Source: Cladorhizidae sp. MBARI D1340-BT2 (Eukaryota > Porifera > Demospongiae > Poecilosclerida > Cladorhizidae). From it: a DNA stretch of 64,000 bases. Each line of letters starts with the position of its first letter. Position 1 is the stretch's first letter. Location of the stretch: positions 17,167,233 to 17,231,232 of the forward strand of contig JAQNBH010000007.1 of the NCBI GenBank assembly GCA_028752905.1, read 5' to 3'. The position numbers and the translations under genes are program-made. The notes under the pieces were generated by a model that ran no database searches, was not told the origin of the DNA, and worked only from the letters and a program-made list of their open reading frames with translations. Shown here piece after piece: positions 48,541 through 57,340 of the stretch.

Positions 48541-49636
48541 ATTAATATCCTCATTGCTGGCAATAATCTGCATAAAATTAAGGAATAAAAAGCTAATCTT
48601 CCTATATAGCATGGGATCAAATTGCTGATGAATAATGAGGTATTGTTTCAATGACTACTAACTAATTGCAAAATATTATTTATCAACATAAGGTTGAAGA
48701 TTTGTTAATAAATATTGAGTTATTGTTATGAGTGTATGCAGCTTTGGTGATTTCACACACTATTTTATGCAGCCAATCTTACACACATTTACTACAGATA
48801 TGTACTTGTGTCTACAACATAACAAGCACTGCATTGGTGGTTGCTAAATAGTGGACAGGGTATTTCTAGAGCAGCTGGAGATAGATCTGCTAGAGTAGAT
48901 GAGTGCACCTTCCAAAATAAATAACTTCCCTACGTATTTTTATCGGATTAAAAATGAGAAGATAAAATTGAGAAGAGTGACACTTACCACAGCACTCCAT
49001 TAAATTGTAATGACAGTAAATTACAGGGAAGTAGGACGGCTAATAGAAATGTGTTGAAACTGTAGACAAAAAAATTGAATAAATATATTATTGTAAAAAT
49101 AAAATAGAATTATTTTTTTACTATATAAAATACACAGGCAATATCAGAGTCCATTAACACTTAATTAACACAATGTAAATTATAAAAATAAATAACTACA
49201 TTCATTTTACATTACCCAAACACAAATAACCAACAAATATATACAAGCAAACAATCTAAGGCAAAGTCCCCAAAATAGCTGCAGCATTACCCCGCTGAAC
49301 TTCGATGGCCACATGCTAAGGATTGTGACCTCAGCTCCTCCCACTGGTCCATGAGCCGTTTGCCAAGGTCATTGAAAAAGGCTGCAGCTGCAGGGCCAAA
49401 AAATTGCCAAAACTCGTGAAAAATCAGATTGCAGTGTCAAGATTCTGACAGTAGCTCAGAATACCTGTCTACAGTGCCAAGGCATTATTTTCTTGGCCCA
49501 TATGAGATTAATCCTAACCCAAGCATATAGCATGTAACTATAAAAACCTTGTAATGAGTAAGAGTGTGTGGGTGTGAAACTATGTGTGTATATATATATG
49601 AAATAGATGATCTTATTGTGACAGTAACTTTCATAC
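48541..49636. other. Sequence inserted in, or an intron of, the Ginger1-like element
   Basis: The integrase protein is interrupted after VYIKQLAG at a CAG|GTATGA donor (49636) and resumes near 48540. The 1.1 kb between is AT-rich and holds the reverse-transcriptase remnant at 49257-49460. It may be an intron enlarged by insertions. Confidence 0.5.
49257..49460 (-). pseudogene. 3' end of an endonuclease-type reverse transcriptase
   Basis: The minus strand encodes FGPAAAAFFNDLGKRLMDQ and, after a frame change, IEVQRGNAAAILGTLP and a stop. This matches the extreme C-terminus of the copy at 59.5 kb (FGPQANAFFRELGRCL, then VQRGNASSVMGSLP). 5'-truncated, as expected for a non-LTR insertion. Confidence 0.8.
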
Positions 49637-50215
49637 CTGCAAGTTGTTTTATATAAACTCCTTCAGCACATTTGCTTGGCAGCGCTTGAGCTTCTGGCCA
49701 TTTCGTGAAATAATCAATTAATGTAACAATATACATTGTACTTGTTTCCAGCCTCTGTTTGTGGCAGAGGTCTAGGGCTAGGGCTAGTGTGTGTGTATAT
49801 ATATATCAGGAATTCTTGCTATGTATAGATACCTGTTTCCAAACTTCAGGTTCCACGGGTATTGGATGGAGCTGTGCAGAGGATTTGGTAAACTTGTCAT
49901 TGACTCTCTGACATTTGTCACAAGTCTCTACGTATTGTTTAACATCGCTGGTCATGTCAGTTTCCAATAAAACTGAACAAATCTTGTGCAATGTTTTTGT
50001 TGACCCAAATGACCACCTAGAATAAGATGTTTGATAATATTTATCGGTAGTAACTAACAATCTTATACTTGTATGTGAGGTTTGACATGCATGCATCGCT
50101 TTTTTTCTTTAACAGATTTAACAAATTTTCCATGGTGAATCTTTGCTTGCTTTTCTCGTAGAGGTCTTGAAATACAAGGTACCATCTTTGCATTTGTAGT
50201 TATTTAATGCCTATA
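49637..50215 (-). pseudogene. Integrase zinc finger and core start, Ginger1-like
   Basis: From 5' to 3' on the minus strand: a lead segment with CKDGTLYFK; FGSTKTLHKIC; then VETCDKCQRVNDKFTKSSAQ and LHPIPVEPEVWKQ, the HHCC zinc-finger region and the linker typical of Ginger1 and related gypsy integrases; then NMYIVTLIDYFTKWPEAQAL at 49740-49660. The stretch holding the first catalytic aspartate between WKQ and MYIV is not readable. A GT donor follows WKQ, so it may be an intron or a deletion. There are in-frame stops upstream near 50130. Confidence 0.8.
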
Positions 50216-50493
50216 AGTAAACACAATTAAAGGCTCAGGATGAGCACTACAGTTGTGCATACGCGTAATAATATTCTCTAGTGTAGAAGAAATTAATTGC
50301 CTTTTTCCATCTTAATAAATTACCATTTACAAATCTCTATGTCCATGCTGGCTGTGAAAGGCTCTAGACTCACTGTTATGCATACTTTTTCTAGGGGGCA
50401 GATCAATTATTAGTCGTCTCAAGTAAACATGGATATCATTATATATTTTTAGTGTAAATTTAGTGCAAAGGTTTATAGTGTAGTGAGCTTGCT

Positions 50494-50520
50494 GGGGGGG
50501 GGGGGGGGGGGGGGGGGGGG
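50494..50520 (+). repeat. 27-nt guanine run
   Basis: Uninterrupted poly-G, a site prone to length error in any assembly. Confidence 0.95.
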
Positions 50521-50851
50521 AGTGAAACATTAGCTAACCTACCAAAGCCAGCTCTATGGAAGAGTACCAGAGCCTTCCCCAGCATAATGGTTTAAGTAGC
50601 TAGACTATTACTCTCACAAGCAAAAAAAAATTATTATAACACAAGTTTCTTTTTTTTACCTTTATTTAAGCCCTGAGTCAAAATTTAATAGTTATATACA
50701 AGATCAAAATCTGCCATAGTGTTCAGCCCACAACAGAGCCAGGACTTGTGGAATAACTATGATGTACCTTGTGACCTAATAATTACTGTAGCCTCAAGGG
50801 ACTGATTATACTGGGCTGATGTAATGATTGATGTAATGATTGCCTGTTGGG

Positions 50852-51427
50852 TGTCAGAAACTCTCTCCTTGTGACCTCTTATAAGCCACTAGCAGTATCT
50901 GATGACGCCAAACCCTTGTCTGAGAACCTAGATGCACCACACCTCTTGCCCTCAAGACCTTGGTAAGACCAATACACTAACCTCACTCCCTCACTAGAGC
51001 TTGTTAGGAATTAAAGAACAATAAAACAATGGCGCCAATGCACATTAAAACATATATCAATAAGCACAATATCACTAGTAATCTATCTCTTTCGATGATA
51101 GACTTACTCAGTCTTAATTGTCTTTCTTAATCAGTCTTAATTGTCTTTCTTAATCGTTCGCTTTCTTTCTTTCTTTGTTCTTTTTTTCTCTTTGCTGTTC
51201 TTCTCTTTTATAGATTCTGTCACAGTTCATGTAGTGGTTTTGTGGGTAGTCTGTCTTCTCTGGTCTCTGTGGTTTTACACCTTCTGATGTAGGTGAGTAA
51301 TCAGGTGAGAGATTCCCACAGGTTGTTCCTCCTTTCCCAGAGGTGTCAGAGGCAGTCACAACGTGATTCCCACATGTTCCTCCTTCTCCAGAGGTGTCAG
51401 AGGCAGTTGTCAGGATGCTCCCTGACA
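50852..51427 (-). repeat. 3' LTR (576 bp)
   Basis: Compared by eye with the 5' LTR I count seven substitutions in about 553 aligned bases, one 23-nt duplication here (TCAGTCTTAATTGTC... near 51110) and one 3-nt deletion. The RNase H frame continues through this LTR for about 90 codons. Confidence 0.95.
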
Positions 51428-51440
51428 CTCCCCCATCGTT
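51428..51440 (-). promoter_or_regulatory. Polypurine tract
   Basis: GATGGGGGAG on the minus strand lies immediately before the TGTCAG of the 3' LTR, the expected place for plus-strand DNA priming. Confidence 0.8.
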
Positions 51441-52127
51441 CAAGTGAGAGCCATGCTCTCGTGATAGGCCATCAGCATTGGCATTGCGTGTGCCAGGCTT
51501 GTGTACAATCTTGTAGTTGTACGGTTGCATCAGCAGAGCCCATCGTGCTAGTCTTCCATGGATATCTTTCAGTCGTGACAGGTATGTCAATGGACTGTGG
51601 TCAGTCTGGATCGTAAATTCGGTACCCTCCAGATAAACGCGTAAGTGTCTGGTTCCTTCGATAACCGCCAGGGCTTCTTTCTCGATGGTCGAATATTTCC
51701 TCTCCCGTGGAAGAAGTTTCCTGGATGCATAGGCGATTGGGTGTTCCTCTCCCAACTCATCAATCTGGGCAAGAACAAAACCTATGCCACTATCAGAGGC
51801 ATCAGTTTGTAAGATAAATGATCTATGCCAATTAGGTGTGGATAGAACTGGGTAATTGGTGAGAACTGTTTTCAATATCTGGAAAGCCTGTTGGATATGC
51901 TCATTCCACTCAATTAAGTTGGGTTTATCCTTTTTAGTAAGGTCTGAAAGAGGGGTGGCTATAGTCGAGAAATTGGGTATGAATTTTCTATAGTACCCAC
52001 ACAATCCCAAAAAAGCTCTCACATCCTTTTTAGTTGTTGGTTGCCTAAAGCTTTGTACGGCTTGTACCTTAGCTAGCAAAGGCTGTACTGTTCCTTGCCC
52101 CACAATATGCCCTAAGGTTACACGCAA
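51430..52127 (-). pseudogene. RNase H domain of the LTR element
   Basis: Starts with the end of the reverse-transcriptase thumb and connection (LGHIVGQGTVQPLLAKVQ, FLGLCGYYRKFIPNFSTI). Then comes RNase H with LQTDASDSGIGFVLAQ (first catalytic Asp), ERKYSTIEKEALAVIEG (catalytic Glu), and FTIQTDHSPLTYLSRLK (second Asp), ending HKPGTRNANADGLSREH (last Asp). All four acidic positions are kept. It is joined to the upstream domain through a one-base frame change near 52130. The frame does not stop at the domain end but reads into the 3' LTR. Confidence 0.92.
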
Positions 52128-52129
52128 AC

Positions 52130-52950
52130 TTGCACTTTCGATTTTTGATTGTTAATCCTGCTTTTCGAAGTCTCTCGAAGATGTCCTTGAGATGTGTGAG
52201 ATGTTCATCCCAAGTATGGCTGTGGATAATAATGTCATCGAGGTATGCCACAGCGAAGGACTGAGTTCCTTCCAGCACATGATCCATTAGTCTCTGGAAC
52301 GTAGAGGGTGCAGCCATGAGTCCAAAGGGCATGGTACGGAACTGAAACTTCCCCCACGGCGTCACAAATGCTGTCTTTTCTTGGCTAGATTTAGCCACTG
52401 GTACCTGCCAGTACCCTTTCGTCAGATCTAAAGCTGTTATGAACTTAGCCTTCCCCACATCATCAATTAGATCATCTATATGTGGTATAGGATACGGATC
52501 TACCTTGGTTACTAAGTTAAGCTTCCGGTAGTCAATGCAGAGACGCTTGTCTCCGTCCTTCTTCGGTACTAGAATAGCTGGGGCTGCCCAAGGACTTTTA
52601 GATGGAACGATAATACCCATCTCCAACAACTCCTTGATTTCTCTGCGTAAATATTCGTGTGATGCATGTGGTAGTCTGTAGGGGGGTAGTCGAATCGGAC
52701 TTGCATCACCCGTGTCAATTACGTGTTCCACCAATGTCGTAAGTCCTGGCTCATCACGAATAATGTCAGCAAACTCCTGCTTCAGTTGTAAGAGTTCTAG
52801 GGATCCAGGTTCTCTCTTCGTCCACTTTTTGCTTGATATTGAATAAGAGGTAAGAGCAATGTTATTTTCCTGTGATTGAATACCTTCTGTAGTATCCTCC
52901 TCAATGATGTCGTCAACAGATAGAAATACTGCTGGTGCTGGTGAATGCCA
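52130..52950 (-). pseudogene. Reverse transcriptase domain of the LTR element
   Basis: The domain begins with the gypsy-type lead EHVIDTGDASPIRLPPYRL. Motifs in order: WAAPAILVPKKDGDKRLCID, ITALDLTKGYWQVPV (first Asp of the catalytic triad), FVTPWGKFQFRTMPFGL, APSTFQRLMD, and AVAYLDDIIIHS with both catalytic aspartates. The domain is unbroken within one long frame (53388-52069). Its position downstream of integrase is the unusual feature. The frame shifts at the 3' edge near 52130. Confidence 0.95.
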
Positions 52951-54007
52951 CGTCTTGATCCCGTTCACATGGAAGGTACATAGTCGTTTCTGTCCTTGGC
53001 CCATGTCAACTTCATATGTCACATCGGTCACCTTGCGTGTGATTTGCATCGGACCCCTCCATTCGTTTTCCAGCTTGTTTTGCTTCCTGGGTTGGAAAAC
53101 CAAGACAAAATCACCAATATCATATGACCTACTCACAGCCATTTTGTCATAATAATATTTGTGTTTTTCTTTCGCATCGGTTTCATTTGCAGCAGCCAAC
53201 TCCCGCACTGTCTCCATCTTCTCTCGAAGGAGTTGAAGGTACTCGATTACGGGTTGACCTTCTTCTTCTGTCTCATTGGTCCACAGCTCTACCAACTCAT
53301 CCAGTGGTGTCCTCATCGCCAAATAAAAGCTCAAACGGCGAGTAACCCGTTGATTTGTGGGTTGTCCCACGGTAAGCCCACAATACATAGGATAGACACT
53401 TATCCCATTCTAACCCATGTTTTTGAGTTAACTTACGAAGCAGACGCTTCAAGGTGGAGTTCCATCTTTCCACCATCCCATCAGTTTGTGGATGATAAGG
53501 GGATGTCTTGATCTGCTTTATTCCAGACCTCTCACAAAACCCTCTAATGGTTTTATAAATAAAATTGGACCCATTATCGGTGAGTATTTCTCTTGGCACC
53601 CCCAATCTAGTGAGCTCCACTAGACAGTCAATTACTGATTCTGTGGTCACGTTTCGTAGAGGAAACGCCTCTGGCCATTTTGTTGCATAATCTTGTACTA
53701 CAAGTACATATTTGTTACCTGCTTTTGTTCTTTTTAGAGGCCCAAAGATATCCATCGCTATGCGGTCAAATGGATTCTTGATGATTGGCAGCGGATGAAG
53801 CGAAGCTCTCTTCAAGGTTGCTGGGGCAGCTCGCTGGCACTCTGGACAGGATTTACATGCTTCTCTTACGTCTACGGTCATACCTGGCCAGCTAACCCTC
53901 TGTCGGAGAGTATCCAGAGTTCTTGTCTCTCCAAAATGTCCCGCGGTTGGGGAACAATGTGCAAGCTTCAGCACCTCTGTCCTACAGGATTGAGGAACAA
54001 CTAACAA
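52951..54007 (-). pseudogene. Integrase of the LTR element, upstream of RT
   Basis: Zinc finger: HCSPTAGHFGETRTLDTL ... CKSCPECQR (HHCC). Core: IAMDIFGPL (Asp 1), ILTDNGSNFIYK (Asp 2), and SPYHPQTDGMVERWNSTLK (Glu), followed by STGYSPFELLFG. Near 53310 the frame changes by one base and continues as TPLDELVELW and a lysine-rich helix. The C-terminal module follows (DFVLVFQPRKQNKLENEW, RGPMQITRKVTDVTYEVD), with GPM in place of GPY/F. It runs without a stop into reverse transcriptase. Gene order as in Gmr1-like elements. Confidence 0.93.
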
Positions 54008-54052
54008 ATTAGTATCCCCTTTTTTGTACGGTCTTCGCCTTAGTAGCCCCTT

Positions 54053-55000
54053 CTACCAAAACACATCCCCATCCTTAGCCTCCTCAGCCTCCTGTCTCCA
54101 TTTCTCCAGTGTAGGGTCTGTTGCTTGGAGAGAGCGTAGCTGGCTAGGGGTGACTTGTTCCGGCCATAGAGGATCTTCTGTAGCCTTATCTGGGAAACAA
54201 CGTTGGGTTGGGACAACAATTAGTTCATCATCAAATTGGTACATGTTACCCAAACTTGACTCTTCCTCTTCCAAAGGTTCTAGAGTCTGAATGATTGCTT
54301 CATCCTGCTTCTGTTGCGACTCTGCGGCTTGATTCTCTTCCTGCTGTCGGTTGTGTCCAGATCTTGTGGTCACCATGGCCACATCAGGAAGTCTCACTTC
54401 TTCCGTTGGTTGAGTCTCCTCCTTGACATCATCCTCAAGCATCTCTCTGAGTAGCTTCCTGAAGTGTGGTACATCTTTCCCCAAAAGCATGTCCACATTG
54501 ATGTGAGGTGATACACCCACTGCAAGCTCGTGTGTCTTCCCGTCTATCTGTAACTCGATTCTCGCGGCAGGGAACCAAGTCTTTCGAGAACTAGCAGTGG
54601 TATAGGGTATTTTCCATCCTAGTCGGTCTTTGCTGTCGATGCACCTCGGATGTACTATGGATTTCGAGTAGCCTGTGTCCAGCAACGCCACTACAGACTT
54701 GCCGTTGACCTTGGCCATTCTTGTCCAAGTTGGTAAATTCGTCCGGATGTATGTGCTGTGTCCAAAATTGACACTGTCCATTTTTACTCGACAATTTTTT
54801 CGAAAATGTCCTTTTTTGAAACATTCGATTTGTTTCAAGTCCCTACCGGATGGAGAGTAGACACCTTTATTTCCCTCTGCCTCTGGATGCTTCTGCTCCA
54901 GTGGTCTTGGGTGATTCCGAGTGTCCCTAGGTTTCGGTCCCAAACTCTCTCTCTGGTCGGATTTCTTTGGTATTCCTCCTCCTTGTCGCTGACTGGACAA
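54053..55000 (-). pseudogene. gag C-terminus and aspartic protease of the LTR element
   Basis: Begins in gag (YLSSQRQGGG and a basic, proline-rich linker). It then has a damaged zinc knuckle, CFKKGHFRKNC, which lacks the second cysteine and is shorter than C-x2-C-x4-H-x4-C. The protease has VALLDTGYSKSIV with the catalytic DTG triad and HELAVGVSPHINVDMLLGKD near the flap and C-terminal part. An acidic, glutamine-rich linker follows to a single TAG (54055-54053, after DGDVFW). The same frame then continues into integrase, so the stop is probably a mutation. Confidence 0.85.
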
Positions 55001-55872
55001 ATAGCGTACAACAGCCTCACCCAGTTCCTCATAAGTGTCGGGGTGCTACCATCACATCTGCCCCTCCAACCACCCTGGAAGACGCTTTAGTGCTAGCTCA
55101 TAGAGCACAGTATCTCGTTCCGTCTTGTTGGAGGAGTCCAACCACTGGTGGAAGGACTGTTTGTACGACCTGAACCATCCATCGGGGTTAGTTCCGTCGA
55201 ATGTCTGGTCAAATACCTTGGCTCGGTATGTTTCAGAGGTTACCTTGTAGATATTCAAGAGGGCTTCTTTGACCTGCTCATAATCGGTCTGACTCAGTGC
55301 TGGCAGAGCTGCCACTGCTGTCAACCCTTGACCAGACAACGAACCTCTTAAGTAGTTCGCCCAATGTCGGGCTGACCAACCATCGCGCTGGCTGTCACCT
55401 CGAACATTTTCAGGTATGCGCCCATATCGTCGGTGCCTTCACTAAACTTCTGCAAGTTTATCTTGGGAGGTGTTATTTCTGCTGATGGTGGAGGAAATCG
55501 TGATGATAGGAGCTGAGCCCAACGTTCTTCTTGACATTCTTGACGTGCCTGCTCATGCTCCCTTTGTTCTTCCTCTCGCTGTCTTTCTTCCTCTCGCTGC
55601 AGTCTTTCTTCTTCCCTCTGTGCCTGTCTTTCTTCCTCTCGCTGAAGTCTTTCTTCCTCCCTCTGTGCTTGTCTTTCTTCTGCTTGAACGAATCGCGTCA
55701 TCAGCAGTGTTCCAGATATAATAGATTCTTCAGCAATCGTTGCTTCTTCTGCCATACCATCCCTAGGAATTTTCCCACTCCGTAACTGACAGTCTTCTCC
55801 AGGCCGCGCTCGTTTGTGAGACATGCGACATGCTCGCGGGTTGCATATATTATACAGAACACAATTAACCAA
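55001..55872 (-). pseudogene. gag of the LTR element
   Basis: The first ATG is at 55872, and a better-placed one (MSHKRARPG) is at about 55824. The N-terminus is followed by a long, charged coiled-coil-like stretch of E/Q/R repeats (about 55710-55530), then INLQKFSEGTDDMGAYLKMF, typical of gag capsid. A frame change near 55378 leads to HWANYLRG and DYEQVKEALLNIYKVTSETYR, a capsid segment like that of SCAN/gag proteins. Near 55054-55046 TGA and TAG appear, but the neighbouring frame there is open and sensible. This suggests two compensating one-base changes beside a G run and a C run. Confidence 0.85.
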
Positions 55873-56123
55873 TAGTAAGATAATGCCGCTCTAATAAACG
55901 ACAAAAGAAAAGGATACAACAGAAATATGCACTGTCCCTAGGGACTAACACTGTATGATATCCTAGGGTAGGGTTTTGTTTCACAGGCTCCTAGATACGA
56001 ATACCTGAGCCGTTTCCCTGCTAACGTAGCAATAGAGAAAAGAAAATAGCGCAACGCGATGCTCCGACCAACTAGGAACTCCTGTCCAAGTTGTCTTCCA
56101 CTAGGATCCAACACTGTTTCGCT

Positions 56124-56139
56124 GATCCCACCGCTGCCA
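56124..56139 (-). promoter_or_regulatory. Primer binding site for leucine tRNA
   Basis: On the minus strand, five bases after the 5' LTR, TGGCAGCGGTGGGAT is complementary to the 3' end of the metazoan tRNA-Leu (AAG/TAG type), ...ATCCCACCGCTGCCA, over 15 bases. The tRNA assignment rests on my recall of that tRNA and should be checked. Confidence 0.75.
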
Positions 56140-56144
56140 CAAAA

Positions 56145-56700
56145 TGTCAGAAACTCTCTCCCTGTGACCTCTTATAAGCCACTAGCAGTTTCTGATGACG
56201 CCAAACCCTTGTCTGAGAACCTAGATGCACCACACCTCTTGCCCTCAAGACCTTGGTAAGACCAATACACTAACCTCACTCCCTCACTAGAGCTTGTTAG
56301 GAATTAAAGAACAATAAAACAATGGCTCAAATGCACATTAAAACATATATCAATAAGCACAATATCACTAGTAATCTATCTCTTTCGATGATAGACTTAC
56401 TCAGTCTTAATTGTCTTTCTTAATCGTTCGCTTTCTTTCTTTCTTTGTTCTTTTTTTCTCTTTGCTGTTCTTCTCTTTTATAGATTCTGTCACAGTTCAC
56501 GTAGTGGTTTTGTGGGTAGTCCGGCTTCTCTGGTCTCTGTGGTTTTACACCTTCTGATGTAGGTGAGTAATCAGGTGAGAGATTCCCACAGGTTGTTCCT
56601 CCTTTCCCAGAGGTGTCAGAGGCAGTCACAACGTGATTCCCACAGGTTGTTCCTCCTTCTCCAGAGGTGTCAGAGGCAGTTGTCAGGATGCTCCCTGACA
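56145..56700 (-). repeat. 5' LTR (556 bp)
   Basis: TGTCAG...CTGACA ends, near-identical to 50852-51427. It presumably holds the promoter; no clear TATA box is asserted. Confidence 0.95.
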
Positions 56701-56753
56701 TTGGGTTGAATGAGAGAATCACTAAATGCTGCATGACTCCTATATAGTGCTCT

Positions 56754-56772
56754 GGGGGGGGGGGGGGGGGGG
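56754..56772 (+). repeat. 19-nt guanine run
   Basis: A second poly-G tract, about 50 bp outside the LTR element. Confidence 0.95.
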
Positions 56773-57340
56773 TGGTGAGTGAGTTTAAAGATTTTTGTTC
56801 TCTTTTATTCTACTTGCACAGTTGTACTTAAGCACTTAATTGTCATGTACAAATTTAGAATAATGGCAGCTACAGATAGTCCCAATATAGTTGAAATGCT
56901 TGAGAAGCTAATCAAAAGTCACCAACTACAGCTACTAAGGTTTAATAATAAAGCTGTAAAGCCAGTTACTCTCACTCTTGAAGGAGCATTCTGGCATTTT
57001 CATACATTGATGATAAAAATTATATAGAATGGCTGGGTAATGGTTGTGTAATTCACTTGAAAAGGCAAAATTGATTACCTAAGTAAAGTGCCAACCTTTT
57101 CTGGTGGCAGCAAAGTCATAACACATTGTGGTTGGGTGTGGGTGGAGCCAGCTGCCTTCTTGAAACAACTTGTGATACAACTGCAGTCTACCAAAAAATA
57201 GCCAACCTGCTAGAGATTAGTATTATTGTGGGTGTGGTATGTAGAGTATGCTAAAACAGCAACTATGCATCACACTTCCTTCCAACTTTTTTTTTCTTTT
57301 TTCTTTTTTTTCTTCCAAGCAAGAACAAATCTTTTTCACC
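56773..57340. other. Unique sequence, no gene recognised
   Basis: An 82-codon frame (56779-57027) without motif, and a pyrimidine-rich tract at 57285-57320 just before the reverse-transcriptase remnant. Confidence 0.4.

Larger units (their letters stand above)
50852..56700 (-). mobile_element. Complete-ended Ty3/gypsy LTR element, Gmr1-like order
   Basis: 5,849 bp bounded by TTGGG target duplications (50847-50851 and 56701-56705). The LTRs begin TGTCAG and end CTGACA. The coding order on the minus strand is gag, protease, integrase, reverse transcriptase, RNase H. Ordinary Ty3/gypsy elements place integrase last; integrase before reverse transcriptase is the Ty1/copia order and, among Ty3/gypsy elements, the mark of the Gmr1-like group. 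Three frameshifts, a short out-of-frame window in gag, and one stop ahead of integrase make this copy inactive. Confidence 0.93.

Noticed and set aside
53297..53388. Programmed frameshift between integrase and RT
   Set aside because: No slippery heptamer was recognised at the junction, and other unrelated breaks occur in the element, so a simple mutation is more likely.
53795..54004. Plus-strand frames across the LTR element (also 51293-51616, 52904-53511, 54758-55090 and 55470-55785)
   Set aside because: Shadow frames opposite well-supported minus-strand domains.
54053..54055. Stop-codon readthrough between protease and integrase
   Set aside because: A TAG following a TGG codon looks like a simple point mutation; no readthrough context is evident. 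It could be reconsidered if sister copies share it.
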